Part shown: positions 26,041 to 38,539 of the stretch, piece by piece
How the letters are laid out: the number at the start of each line of letters is the position of its first letter
Position numbering within the stretch: position 1 is the first letter of the stretch
NCBI RefSeq assembly: GCF_032062135.1
Contig: NC_092860.1
Location: 124,671,935-124,735,934 of the forward strand
Reading direction: 5' to 3'
From: Pyxicephalus adspersus
Lineage: Eukaryota; Chordata; Amphibia; Anura; Pyxicephalidae
Length of the DNA stretch: 64,000 nucleotides
Translations under genes and position numbers: made by a program
The notes under the pieces: generated by a model
The model's input: the letters and a program-made list of their open reading frames with translations, nothing else
Databases searched by the model: none
Told to the model about the DNA's origin: nothing

Positions 26041-26915
26041 TATAGTTACATAGTAGGTTAGGTTGAAAAAAGACATATGTGCATCAAGTTCAACCACAAG
26101 GTTAATAAACATATCCCAGACATAAAACTCTAAAAGACATGGTCCAGAGGAAGGAAAAAATCCCTGGTACAACTTGCTTCAACAAGGGGAAAAAAATTCC
26201 TTCCTGATTCCATGCGGCAATCGGATGTTCCCTGGATCAACAGTCACTGGTATTTTTACTTTAAAGCCTTAATACCCAGTTATATTCTGTGCTCCTAGAA
26301 ATACATCCAGCGTTTTCTTAAAGCAATCTATAGTAGTTGCTGAAACTACTTCCTTAGGGAGCCGATTCCACATTTTCACAGACCTTAGAGTGAAGAATCC
26401 CTTCCTTATCCGGAGCTTAGACTTCTTTTTCCTCCAGACGCAAAGAGTGCCCTCTTGTTCTTTGTAATGATCTCAAAGTGAATAATGGGGAGGAGAGTTC
26501 TCTATATGGACCATGTATATATTTATACAGGGTGATCATATCACCCCTTAAATATCTCTTCTCAAGGCAGAATAGATTCAGTTCAGCTAATCTCTCCTCA
26601 TAGCTGAGCTTCTCCATTCCTTTTAATAATTTAGTTGCCCTTCTCTGCAATCTCTCCAATTCCACAATGTCCTTTTGTGAACTGGTGCCCAAAACTGGAC
26701 TGCATATTCCAGATGTGGTCTGACCAATGCTTTGTACAGGGGCAGGATAATGTCTCTATCTCTGAAGTCTATTCCTCTTTTAATACAAGAAAGTGCTTTG
26801 CTAGCTTTAGATATTGCAGCTTGGCATTGCATGTGGTTATTAAGTCTATGATTTACCAGAACCCCCAGATCCGTCTCTATTTCTGACTCCCCCAAATGTA
26901 TTCCCCTTAGACAGT
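26041..26915 (-). pseudogene. LINE 3' end, CR1/L2-like, reverse-transcriptase C-terminal relic
   Basis: On the minus strand, frames 26895-26623 and 26692-26417 together cover the region after the catalytic part of a CR1/L2-clade reverse transcriptase. They show DLGVLV, ALVRPHLEYAVQFWAP, then VELERLQRRATKLLKG, LSYEERLAELNLFCLEKR and LRGDMITLYKYIHG, all in family order. The two frames are offset by an apparent one-base loss near 26680. A further frame change follows near 26410, after which FFTLRSVKMWNRLPKE is readable in another frame. The 3' untranslated part ends at 26041 with the minus-strand terminal motif ctactatgtaactata. The 5' end is truncated, as usual for LINE copies. It is not functional. 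Confidence 0.92.
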
Positions 26916-27516
26916 ATGAAGCATGGTGTTAGCACACATATCTTTAACACATTTAAGCTTTAAAGCATGAAAATTGACCAGTGCTTCCATTGAAAAGATT
27001 TTGTGAACTAATCTAGCATACTTGTGACATTTGGTACTCTTGCATCAGCTTGCTAACTGCTCAGTTAATTAGTTTATGAGTCACAATCTTTGTAATTTGA
27101 CTAATTTTATGTCTCCTAGCAGCAAAGATCATCAGAATATTTTCTTATTAATTCAGGAATAATTCACAGACAAATAGTGTCTAGAATGGGGCACTAGCTG
27201 ACAAGGTTTATTAAAATTCAGTATATGCATAATACATTGTAAATAGCATCATACTGAATTCATTACCCTTCTGTTTGTCCTTATTGGTATGTAGCGATGC
27301 ATTATTCTTTATATATATAGCTGTTTGTATAGCGGTATATGTGGAGGTATCTCCCACACCTTCTGTTTTTGTATTACTAGGTGTAAGGGCACAGCGGCTG
27401 CTAGACATACAGTCAATGTGAGGACATATCTAATCCACTGTGGTAGGCATTATTTAGTGCTGAGCAGACTCAGCCTCTGTTGTTATGGACAAGATGGTAT
27501 GACCTGCAGCTAAATG

Positions 27517-27638
27517 AAGGATGCACAAGATGTTCAGTACCATTAGTTATTCTTTCTGGCAAGCTTTTGTCACAGAGAAGGCATGCAAGAGCTGTTCAGA
27601 CCCATTAGCGATCCTTTCTAGCATGGTTTTTTCACCAC
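27517..27638. repeat. Diverged tandem repeat, two copies of about 61 bp
   Basis: The first copy (aaggatgcacaagatgttca onwards) and the second (aaggcatgcaagagctgttc) share attag, tcctttct/tctttct, gcaagctttt/gcatggtttt and a final tcac. They are clearly related but diverged, so this is an old duplication. Confidence 0.65.
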
Positions 27639-27639
27639 A

Positions 27640-30239
27640 AAAGAAAAAAAGTTGACAACTGTTAAGAACAATAAGACAAAAAAGCACAGTAAGACCTTTA
27701 TTTAAAGGATAATGCCACCCAAAATGGTTGTTTTAGGTGGGTGCATGCATGGTAAATAAGCAACTGACTTTCTTTGCTTCCCCTGAGATGTCTGCATCTG
27801 ATTCTGTTTTATTTTCACAGTAGATAAAAGAGAAACTCTTGTGGCTAGATACACCAAATAGTTCACTCTGTAAAAGAAATAACAGGAGGACTTATTTGCC
27901 TATATTTGCAAAGGCTACTGGTATTATTTAGCTCCTTTATGAATGTCCAAAGGACACAGCCATATTCACCCTTAAAGTGTCCAGCCAGCATTTTTTCTAT
28001 AGATGTGTACAAAACAGGGGAAGTTAAAATCAGTTTTTATTTTGCTGTTTGCACTCTGCTAGAGACAACAAGTCCTAAAGAATTTCTAAAATGACAAAGA
28101 ATTGCCCCCAAAGCAGATATATTTAAAGCTTAGATATGTATTGAATGCCTATTACAGCAGACAGGGAGCTGTTTTACCTGTCGAAAAATGTGTATTTCTT
28201 TCCAATCACAGCTCTAAAACATAGGAGGACGACATCATTGACATTAAACAATACAGTGTTGTCCCTTCTCCAACCTCAGCCTGCTCAGTGGACAATGAAA
28301 GAGCAGAAGAGGACTGATACATTCTTCTCTGCTGTGTCTACCCATTGTATAGATACGTTAAAGCTTTGGCAGTACAATGCAGCAATATAAAAGTGCCTCC
28401 TCATACCTTGAAGGTAATAAAGGTTGGCCTAATCTATTGAGCCTGGTCCTATTGGCATTGTTATCTTTTATATTTAAAGTGGAATATAACATTTTAAAAA
28501 ATAATGATTAGAGGCAGGGGATATTTTAATATAAGCAAGTCTGTGTCAAACTCTTTCTGCCTCTATTGTCTATTAGAATACACTGAGCGGTGTATGTTCA
28601 GCTTTGTGTACAGCTTTAGCATGATTCTATACTAGGAAAAAGTAACTTCAATGTGTTTGAGTGGGAATTATGCCATTGTCACCAAGCCAAGATGTCAACG
28701 ACTCTATACCTGGAAGAAGGCCGGCTAACGAAGGAACAACCAGTAATGGAGGGTAGCAGGGGCATCACATCACATATTATTAGGTGTTGGCTGCTATGTT
28801 TATATATTGGCTCCGTGACTTTCCAAGTAACTGAACAAGTTTGCATATAAGGGAAGTCAGAAGTTTTTATTTTTGTTGTGGGTTAGAGATGGCCTGCTTA
28901 AAAAACAGAAAATTAACATTTGCAATGGTTACCTCCACATTTTTTTCAGGAAAGGTGTAATTTTACATTATTTTATCCATATATTATACATATTTTTCCA
29001 TTGTTCAGCTGTTGTAACCAAAGGTGAAGTTCTGTACACCTCTCAAAATGTCACTGTGCGGCCATGCTGAAGATAATAATTACATGTGAATGCCATTCTG
29101 AACATATTTATCATTACAATTATCCTTAACACTCATTTGCCTTGACTGTAAGTTATAGTTATGGTTCATAAAAATCAGTTTATTGCCAGTCCTGTCTTTC
29201 CCTTCTCAGCAAACTTAGATTTGTTAATGTCACCCCAAGGATAATGGAAGCTTAACTGCAATATCTACAAACTTTCAAAGTCTAAAAATACTTTGGAGAA
29301 TCTCGGGTAAAGTGAAACTAATCATCTGAGTAGATTAGAGGATTTAGTGATACTTTAAACTTCCTATGAGGCTTTCTTTCCTATCCAGGCTTTATACTGT
29401 ATCTATCCTGCTAAGCAAGGGAGTATTGTAGCAACAGAACAAGGACTTATTGCTTAGAATAAAAGATATCATGCTAGATCAGCCCGAATTTCAGATTAAT
29501 TATGTGCAGTACTAAAACCATGAAAGAGCAGTATTTCAGCAAGAGGTTGAGAGAAAAAAGAGAAAGACAAGCAAGAAAGCCTTACGTAATAAAACTCTAC
29601 AGAGATTACAATTTCAGAACGAGAATCAGATGAGACATCAAAAAAGAAAAAATGTAAATGGGATGACAGGATTAAAAGAATAGAATTAAAAATTCTGGCA
29701 GAAAGTAAATGATGGGTAAAAAGGAAAATGGCAAGTACAATAAAAAAATAAATAAAACAAAATTTGTGAGAACAAATAAATAGTTGTTGAAGTGGACTAT
29801 GGGGGGAATAGAACAAGCTGTTCAGTAGGGGTATATACTTACAGCCATAAAAAAGAAAATGTAATTTTGAACAAATCACCCAAATCCCCAGGAGAATTTT
29901 CCTCCCATACAGCAGAGGCTCCCATGTTTATGTTCTGGTATTGTCATATCTGGCTGTAGATGGTTGTAGTCACAAATACATGTGGCAGGATGTCTAGCTT
30001 AACCCTAGCTAACCATTGTGGCCAGTGCTTAGCAAAACCTAGCTAACCCTGGAGAAAAGCATGAAAAGAGTGCACCGTGGGCTAGAATTAAGGCTAGCCA
30101 ACCTTTGACCGCAGCTGTCCATGTGAGTTTACCTAAATGTGTGATTTGAATTTTTTTTGGTTAATATGGGGTAAAAATTAGACCATTTACATGATATTCT
30201 TATTTTGTTGTTGTATATTATACAAGCTGGAAGCTTCTC
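27640..30239. other. Intronic stretch without recognised features
   Basis: AT-rich. A purine-rich plus strand around 29520-29880 creates a long pyrimidine-rich minus-strand frame of 127 codons (29496-29879) with no recognisable motif. Confidence 0.45.
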
Positions 30240-30278
30240 ATTGCACTGTACAATCTGCTACAGATTGTACAGTGCAAT
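30240..30278. repeat. Perfect 18-bp inverted repeat with a 3-bp loop
   Basis: attgcactgtacaatctg (30240-30257) is exactly reverse-complementary to cagattgtacagtgcaat (30261-30278), separated by cta. A second perfect palindrome, ctcatgatcatgag, lies at 30285-30298. Confidence 0.95.
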
Positions 30279-31114
30279 CTGCTACTCATGATCATGAGCT
30301 TTCTGCTGGGTATGGTTGTTGTTGATGGAGCTCGTCTACCTACCTGATTCTCCTATGTGTATACCAAGTATTGGTGCCATTTTAGGTTATCTAAAAATAA
30401 CTCCAAGCAGAGCAGACTTGCCATTTAGTGAGAGTGCTACTGATTTTTTTCTAACTTGCAGCAATCTGGCAACAAGCTCTATTTGGGGGCTAGTTACATG
30501 TCACATGATCGACTGAACAGAACCACAAATAAAAATAAAAGCTGCTACAAATAATCAACAGAAAAATGAATGATGGTTTATCATGAGCATGACTCAGTTT
30601 GTTGCAATAAAATGTGGTGCACATACACCACTGCAGACTTCTATGCATTTCACACTAACCAGCTTGTTTATAAGTAAGTGATTGTGTGCATGAAATGCGT
30701 AACTTTTGCAGCATTCTATGTGTACCACATTTCAAGGCAATAAAAGGATTTATGCAAAGGATTAGTTTTCCTTTTTTAATCTGCTTTTGTACCTGAGAGA
30801 CGAATGTAACCATATTAAGTAAATAAAGAAAGAATAAGAGAGTAAAATTAAAGGTGGGAGCTAAAAATATTAAATCATGCTCCGATCCTTATGAAAATAT
30901 ACCAGTTTAGTACCTTTTGTTTTAAAGCAAAATCAAAATATAGCAGAGTGACTTCAAATATGAAACTTTCTTTGCCTTTTTTGATAATTAAGACATAAAA
31001 AATTATATATTGAATAGTAATTTGTTTTCAGATCTGCCAGATCTGTAGTTTAATTGAGTAGTCAGCATAACCAACGTACAAATATGTCATCCAGTGTTCA
31101 TCCCAGAATTTTTT

Positions 31115-31390
31115 TTAAGCTGGGTGGGTGGGAAGAAAAGGTAGGTGGGTGACAGCCCCTGTAATGCGACCCAACCTTCCAGTAGCCAAGCACCAACAGC
31201 CTGGTGGTTACTGAAAAGTGCCCGGTGGTGCACACACTTGAAAGGGGCTGCAGAGAACACTGTCATCTCTAAAGAAATGACATTCTATCTCTATATGATA
31301 TTCCCTCAAAAATTCCCTGGTGGAGATCAGTTACTGACATTGAAACACACGAACCTGGAAGATTCCCACCTGGGAATTTTTTTTAAATAG
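31115..31390 (+). mobile_element. Dispersed repeat, family B copy 1
   Basis: The segment tgatattccctcaaaaattc, then cctggtggagatcagttact and gaacctggaagattccca is paralleled at 57.86-57.95 kb (acattctctcaaacattccc, tggtgggaataaattactg, ggcatggaagattccaaca). Ends and class are unknown. Confidence 0.6.
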
Positions 31391-32239
31391 ATCCCTATTA
31401 TTGTCACAATTAAAGTTAATACAAGTGAGATGCAAAAACACTGAATTATATTTTGAATTCTACATATTATGTCAAAAGGGATTTTTAAAAAGAATTTTTA
31501 GAAAATAAAAGTAACAAGCATATATACTTTATGTGTTACTCGGGCAATGTGGAATGGCTCATATATTCCATCTGCAATGTCTTCTGTTTTTATTGGAACA
31601 ATCTGTCATAAATGTTGAGCTAAAGAAGAGAGCCAGATATCTTAAAGGTTACATTACGTGTCTAGGAAATTGAATGATGCTCTGGTTGAGATTGTTAGTT
31701 AGATAGTCTCGTCCACACACTAAAATTCACCAAACAACGTCATGAAAAGATAATGTTTGCAAAGCCTGCATCGAAAAATGCTCAGCTTGACATTAGAGGC
31801 TTTCTCATTGTGTATGTGTATGGCATGAATAATCACAAAGTCCCCATTATCTGCATTCCCTTGAATAACTTAAATAACTGCTTGTCAGTTACCTTGCTTA
31901 ATCCTGTAGGACAGGATTGTTCAAAAATTCTTCCTCCTATAATCCTAATAAAATGGATATCACAGCAGCTGAAGACTCATACTTATCTGTGTGCTATGAC
32001 ATAGTTTAACCATAGTTTACCTTAATAATGTGTTACTGTTTATATGCAATTATTTTTCTTGAGATTTAGCATTTAATTTCATTAAATATATTTAAAACAT
32101 GTCCAGATATTTTTTTTTGTTTTGGATGGAAAATGTTAAAACCCCAATTATGTTATGTTTTGCTGTCTGAACTCCACTAGGTTATTTTCCTCTACTATCC
32201 AAAGTGAACAAAGTTTTCATTTCATAGAATTGTCTGCAG

Positions 32240-32400
32240 AACAGGTGTCACCATTGGAGGATATTCCCTCATCCATTGCCGTGTCGAAAACAAAAAATGT
32301 TGGCTTTCCTCTAACCTTGGCCCCATGACAATGGTCACCAGGACAGACAGGGCGTGAATTTCCCCAAAAGGGTCACAGTAAAAACTGTCTAACTCTTACT
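32240..32400. mobile_element. Worn dispersed repeat, class unknown
   Basis: Contains ggtgtcaccattggaggata, ccctcatcc and catgacaatggtcaccagga, a pattern I associate with a frog repeat having internal 'aggaagtgaggg' modules. Similarity to 62.4 kb and 21.7 kb is only suggestive. Confidence 0.3.
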
Positions 32401-32738
32401 TTATCCAAAATGTACAAGAATACCTTTACATGCACTTAAGGGCCTTCTGCCCATCATAAGACATTTTGAATTCCCCAGATTGCCTGAAACATGATGAAAC
32501 TTTTAGAGCTAGTGTGTATAACAGCAGTTTAGAATAGAAGGATAGCAAAATTCAGTAATAACAAAAGCAATATATGGTTTTTATACTGTTTTTTTATGTC
32601 TGTAGTTTTTTTGTAAATTAAATAATAAATCTACGTATCTACATAGGTACTAGGAGCCCATTCACACATCTTTGTGCATTAAGGAATCCAGCCAGTGGGC
32701 ACAGATGTTCTTCTGATATCTGGCAAGTGAAATACTAA

Positions 32739-33000
32739 GGCTATGTACACGTCAGATGATTCCTACCAGATAGGAACAATCGGGCTTGACTTTGGGGCAA
32801 GAATCTGACGTGTATTTTAGTTGCCTGAAGCCATTCATGCATCTGTCCTGGCAGATCCATGAACGGCCGGCGGGAACGACCACTGTATAAGTCAATAGAG
32901 AAAAGTACAGCAAGGTGCCGCTTGCTTGCTCTCCTCCTCATCTCTTGATAGAACTGGACAACCATGTGTGCACAGTGCTCATTCATTCATCTGTCACCAA
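32739..33000. mobile_element. Second copy of the TAA-flanked PIF/Harbinger-like element, opposite orientation, one end missing
   Basis: Begins after TAA (32736-32738) with ggctatgtacacgtcagatg, matching the reverse complement of the right end of the 23.3-kb element (ggctacatacatacatcaga). The far end lacks a clear terminal repeat. Confidence 0.65.
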
Positions 33001-34097
33001 AACTAAATGTTATCTTTAGGGAATAAAATTTGGTTTATAGCAGCTTGAAAATGAAGTATGCCTGTCTGGTACAGAATTGATTTAGAATAAACAGCCTTTT
33101 TGTAAAATGTAATATTTATATTATGCATACCAGTGTTTCTTTTAGGGTATATTACTACTGATTGTATGATTAGGTCTAATCCCAAATCCTATCAAGCAAA
33201 TCATTTCTATCACGTGACAGGTGTTTTGTTAAGGCTCTTACAGAACACAGATCAAAGTGTACAAAGTGTACAATAATTATGTCAACATGTTGAGATATCC
33301 ATGAATCAAAGCCATTACAATACTAAGAAAAGTTATTTTTATCTTTACTAATTGTTTTCCTAATTGAATTATAACAGTCTTCAAATAGCATAGAGTGTAG
33401 ACAGAAAAAAAAACAACCGCTTTAAATTGTTTTGTTCTTCCTAAATGTTAGTTGAAGCTGATGATTTGCATAATTTGCCTACATGGTAATTAGTATTTGC
33501 TTTATCTCACTGAATTCTGAATGTGACATTGCAGAATTTTTAACCATATAAAATATCTATATCAGGCTTGATTTGGAACTGGCTTAAAATCTTAATGCTG
33601 TAACCCTGTCTTTTATCTTAAGCCTCAGTCACATGGAAGCCATCAGGATGATGACTCATACACAGTTTGTCATTAGTTTCTACTGTGAACAAAGTTACTG
33701 CAGTGATGATCACACAGGATATGAAAATTAGTTTGCACCTTCACATACTGAAGATAGATTTAGGAATACACATTTTTTATGCATCATTACCTTCTTGTAA
33801 GAACTATAAACAAAGGAAGCAAGAAAACCGTGCATCATGTAAGTAGTTTGTACAAAAGGCAAAACTAAAACCATGTGTTATGCATAAATGTGGACTTAAA
33901 AATGATTGGTTTCACTCACAAATGTGTTTTTTTTCATTTCATTGTCCTATATAAGAGGCTTTCAAAATAACAGATGCAGTACTTAACAGTTAAAATACAA
34001 ATGTTAGTTTAATGATAAAGAATATATATTATGTTTTTTAATCATTAATAACTACCTATATGCTTATGTTGTGTCACCCACTCAGATAGGCATATAG
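33001..34097. other. Intronic stretch without recognised features
   Basis: AT-rich sequence with no recognised gene or repeat. Confidence 0.5.
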
Positions 34098-34194
34098 GTC
34101 AGTGGTGCCACTTAAACTGGCCTGAGAGTCACAAATTGCTCATTGCTCAAGGAACCCCTTGCAACCTCTGGAGGAACCCTGGTTGAGAAAAACT
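34098..34194. mobile_element. hAT-type MITE relic
   Basis: Starts tcagtggtgccac and ends gaggaaccctggttgagaaa plus aactg. The right end is the reverse complement of a hAT-like terminus (cag-tttttctcaaccagg). It shares gagagtcacaaattgctcat with the element at 51.0 kb. Confidence 0.6.
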
Positions 34195-34199
34195 GCAAT

Positions 34200-37100
34200 C
34201 AGGGTCTCCATGAGTGGTAGAGTATCTTTACACTTTGACTTTCAAACTTACTCTTCCAAACTTTCAAAACGTTTACCATGAGCAGAGATTTTCGATTTCC
34301 TTACAACTAATATAAAACCTGTGGTTAAATAGCACTTTTTTCATAAATGTTTCCTAGGGGTTGGGTCCCAAATGAAGGACAGACACTTGAAAAAAGGACA
34401 AGTTGGGAGCTTTGGCTAAGCATGGGGCATGAATCATAGAACAGGACACTGCTTGTTTGTTGTTTTAAACCATTTGCTTTTAGGTAACTGTTACAAAAAA
34501 TTGCTCATCCCTGTGTCAGGTACTTGGGATTCAAAGAGCTTTCTGTAAGGGTCCCATTCTCTGAAATCCTGCAGTTAATTTGTAGAAAAAAATGCTTGTT
34601 AGTATAGCTCTTGGGGTGGTTGTGCACTAGAGATCCAGAGAAAACAGAAAAGAAACAGTATAAAGTCAGCTGTTAGTATTAGCAGGTACAGATAAAACAT
34701 TTAGCTAATGTAAGGTAGGTTTGGTAGCCCAAAAATATACATCAATACATCAGGTCATACATAGTCAAGAGTATTTATTAAAAGTTAGAAGACCTTAGTA
34801 AGAAGACATTGTTATAACAGATTTGTTTTGCTACCGATAATATTTATAACTAATAAAACTTTTGTGGGCATATTGTCATAGTGGTGTGCACACCCTTTTA
34901 TTGTATAGCATAATTATTTTAGATTAAACTGGATCAGACATGTAGAGCACATACTGTATAACTGGTAATGATACTATAAAATGACATCCCTTTTAAAGGC
35001 TCGTTAGCTGGTTTTCCACACAATTGCACTTGACACTACCATAAATGTTGGTAAATGCACACTAAATTAAATGTATTCTTCCTTAAAAAAAGGAGGAACA
35101 TGGTGCATATAATCACCTTGTTTAAATAGATAAATAGTTCAAGCATATAGCATAGTGCAAATGTTCACCTTAAGGTCACTGCAAATGACACGAGGCACTA
35201 CTCTAGCTTTACCATCTGCATATGCAAAATGTTTTTACAGCAAGAACTGTAAATAAAATGAGGAATAAATGTCCAAAGGTGTTGGTTATACATACATAAA
35301 CTGAGAAAATGTTTGGTCCTACAGGGACATACTGGGGGCAATCATGGTGACCCCAATGCAGGGAAGAGCTTTACACCTGCACTTATAAAACAATGATTAA
35401 ACATGTTTTATCTTTGTAATTTCTTACAGAATAATTCTGTAATATTCTAATTCTTTTAAAATAACGCTGATGTTATCTGCATTGAAATATTAATAGTGAA
35501 TTCTGCAGTTTCCTCCTTCCTGTGTAAACTCTTCCAACACTGACTACACTGCCGGTTCAATGCTTGCCCCCTACAGTGATGGGAAGGTGAAGAACTGCCC
35601 TCAGTCATTGTGTGTCTGCCTTTCCCTCTGGTTCTGCTGACATTGAGACCAATAAGATACATGAATGGATAAAAAAGCATTGAAACAAGTTCAGAATAAC
35701 ACAGATCACAGAAAAGAACAAAGAACACATAGTGAGGAGGAGAAACATCACCAGAGCCTTCATCTAGTCTTAACATACTGTTCGATTTGTTTATGAGATG
35801 GTTTTAACATGAGGTGGTAAAATAAAAAAAAAATGGTAAATCCAAAAAAAGTTAAGTTAGAAATCCAAACTCTATTACTACTAAAATAAATGTACCTTAT
35901 ATCTACCTGCACACACCTGTTCTAGTTGCTAGACAACTGAGCTTTTTTTAGAGGGTAGCAATAAGTAGCAACCTGTGATGGGTAGGTTTGCTGGGCCTCT
36001 GCAACTCAGAGAGCATTATGGTTACTTTTATATGGGAATATCTTGGTTTACATAGGTGCTTGATGTATACAAAGTGGATTTTTAATCTCTGTGGCTATAA
36101 GGAAATAAAATATAATGAGTATTTCCAAAGATAGTATTGAAATAGTTCTTGCAAATCTGTAGGTGATTGCTGGCACCCCTCCTAACCTTGAAAAAATAAT
36201 TACCAATATTTTATAGTTTTTATAATTTAATACATTAAATAATTGACAGTTTAACCCTCAAACTGTATTGGTAGTAATAGTTCTTTGATTTGTTTATGCT
36301 TACTTTTCCCTTCAGGGTATTATCACTTTTCTGATAGCAATATGAAATAAATCTTATTCTCCAGTGTAATTTTTTTTAAATGGTCCACCCCTGCTGGTAC
36401 AAACAGCAAAAAAAGAGTGCATGCTTTATTTTATTTTTTTTAAGACTCCACCTATATCTATAAATGTTGATTGGTTTTCAGCACTTTAAGGTTTTACTAA
36501 CTGTATTCATTTCTATATCTTTGCACTGATAAAAGGAGCTTTAAGCCCCCATAATGTCACTTCAGTTATACTAGCTATTGAACTCCAGTAAAGTCATTTT
36601 TCTTTATACTGGACCTTGGCATGTTGTGTACTTTTGCCCTATGTATTGTTTTAGTACAGAAAACCAGTGCTGTTAGATTATAGTATAAAGCTGTGTTGCA
36701 GCCACCTAAAATGGTAAGTTGAGCAAATTGAGTGTTAGCAATTAGAATGCGAGTTGGTATAGTATGTGGGTCAAGTGTCAGATCCAGTGTTAAGTAATAG
36801 GTTCAAGTTAAGTGCTTGTTGTTAAAAGTAAGGTATAGTGCTGAGGGTCAGGCATTAAGGTCTTCTTTACTGGAAGAAATAGGTTAGAGGTTAGTGGCTG
36901 TCAGGGGGCATTTATTATTTTTAGTTACTTTAAGAGTAATAACTTTGTTTCAAAACCTCCAGGCTGCCAGCACTGAACAAAGGACATATATTTTGCTGAT
37001 TTTATTGTCCAGAATATGTGTGAGCAATTTTTTGTGAACTGAGACAATTTTAATTCATGACAAATAAGACAAATTAACGCCTATACATTTATTAAAATAA

Positions 37101-38539
37101 ATACATTTGCAGTTGGCTGATTCACTTGTTTCGGGAATGAATTCCCTTATACTAGCAGCAATCTTTTCATATGAGATTGTGTAACAACAAGAAAAAGAAG
37201 CAGCATAGTTTAATTCACATGATCCGTACAATGACATTCATAAAAGGACTTTGAGTCACCTGGGGAATAAAATGTACTTATGGCCAAAGGTAAATGTCTT
37301 TTTATATTCTAGGATGACTCAGTGCAATTCAGTGCACAAGTTACATAACTGTTCTTAAGAAGAAGAAAAAAAGCCCAAAGCAAAGTTGAAAGAGAATAGA
37401 TTTTCAAAAACATTTAATAACACAGCTTTGAAGCACATCCCGAATAAGAGAAAGGTTAGAAGAGATTCATTATTTCCACAATAGGGTCACCTATTCACTG
37501 CATTTAAGTATGCTATAGGAGAAGAGTGTTTAGACATCTGTTAGTCTGTCCTGAAATTGTAAAGTAGTAGAGCTTAGATTGTTTGAAATCTGAGGAATTT
37601 ATAGGACATTATATCCTTTTAACAATAGATATGCTATTTGAACCCAGGACAGCAAAACATATAGCTGAACAGATAATAAAGAGGAATTTACCTATTTTGC
37701 CAATACCAGGGTTTGTCATGATGTGCCAGTATGCAGAGCATAGTTACACAGTCCGGCAGACTTACCTACCAAACACTCGTTTATCATTGCCATTAGAATT
37801 GGTTGCTATTAGCAGTTAAACCCCAGTATTGCCCTGCAAGTAGTACATATTGTAATATTGGGCTGTCTGTGCTAATCTTTGGTTTGACTTTGCTAAAAAT
37901 GGACCAAAAGATAAGTTTTACAGATAACCTTGCATATAGGTCACCCCCTAACAACACAGATCTGGCTGTCAGTCCTACTGCATACAGTATTGATTTTAGC
38001 AGTGTCTTAGACTCTTCTGGTTCCTAATATTGGTAAATACAAACAGATACAAAGAAACGTTACAATATTGACGGATTATTAACTCAAACTGCAAGTTAAA
38101 CAAGTAGCATCCAACAACAACACATTTCACACAAACAGTGATAACACATAAGGTATAGACTGACTAGAAGTGCTAGTAGTGTGAAACACTTCAAAGTTTT
38201 TGTATGGTTGCCTTCATAATATGCTAATTGATAGACACTTACTGATATTACTTACATTTGTTTGTATTTGGTATTGGTACAGTTTTAAAAATGCTGAAGC
38301 AAGAGGTCTGTGACCAACAAAATTGATGGTATTGTAGGATAAACCCTAAACACTTTAAACTCCTTACTTTCAGCAATTTACTCTACCTCCTTCTTGCTAC
38401 CTGTTTAAAAGCCAAAGTCCTTACTACATATTTCAAAAACAATATTGCATTAATACGCAACAGCTTATAATTTGCACCCTTACTTGCACAATAAGTCTGA
38501 TTTTTTTTTACTCTGCTTTTTTTATTTTCAAATCTGACT
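34200..38539. other. Intronic stretch, no recognised gene
   Basis: AT-rich. The segment 35456-35776 is less AT-rich and open for 106 codons on the minus strand, but shows no known domain. Around 36720-36900 the sequence is rich in short ggtta/agtgtta-like words. Confidence 0.45.

Noticed and set aside
29496..29879. 127-codon minus-strand frame rich in Phe, Leu and Ser
   Set aside because: It results from a purine-rich plus strand; the hydrophobic composition is what pyrimidine-rich DNA gives by chance.
35456..35776. 106-codon minus-strand frame considered as a downstream receptor exon
   Set aside because: It contains none of the expected receptor motifs, and the reading frame has no matching splice sites with the right phase.
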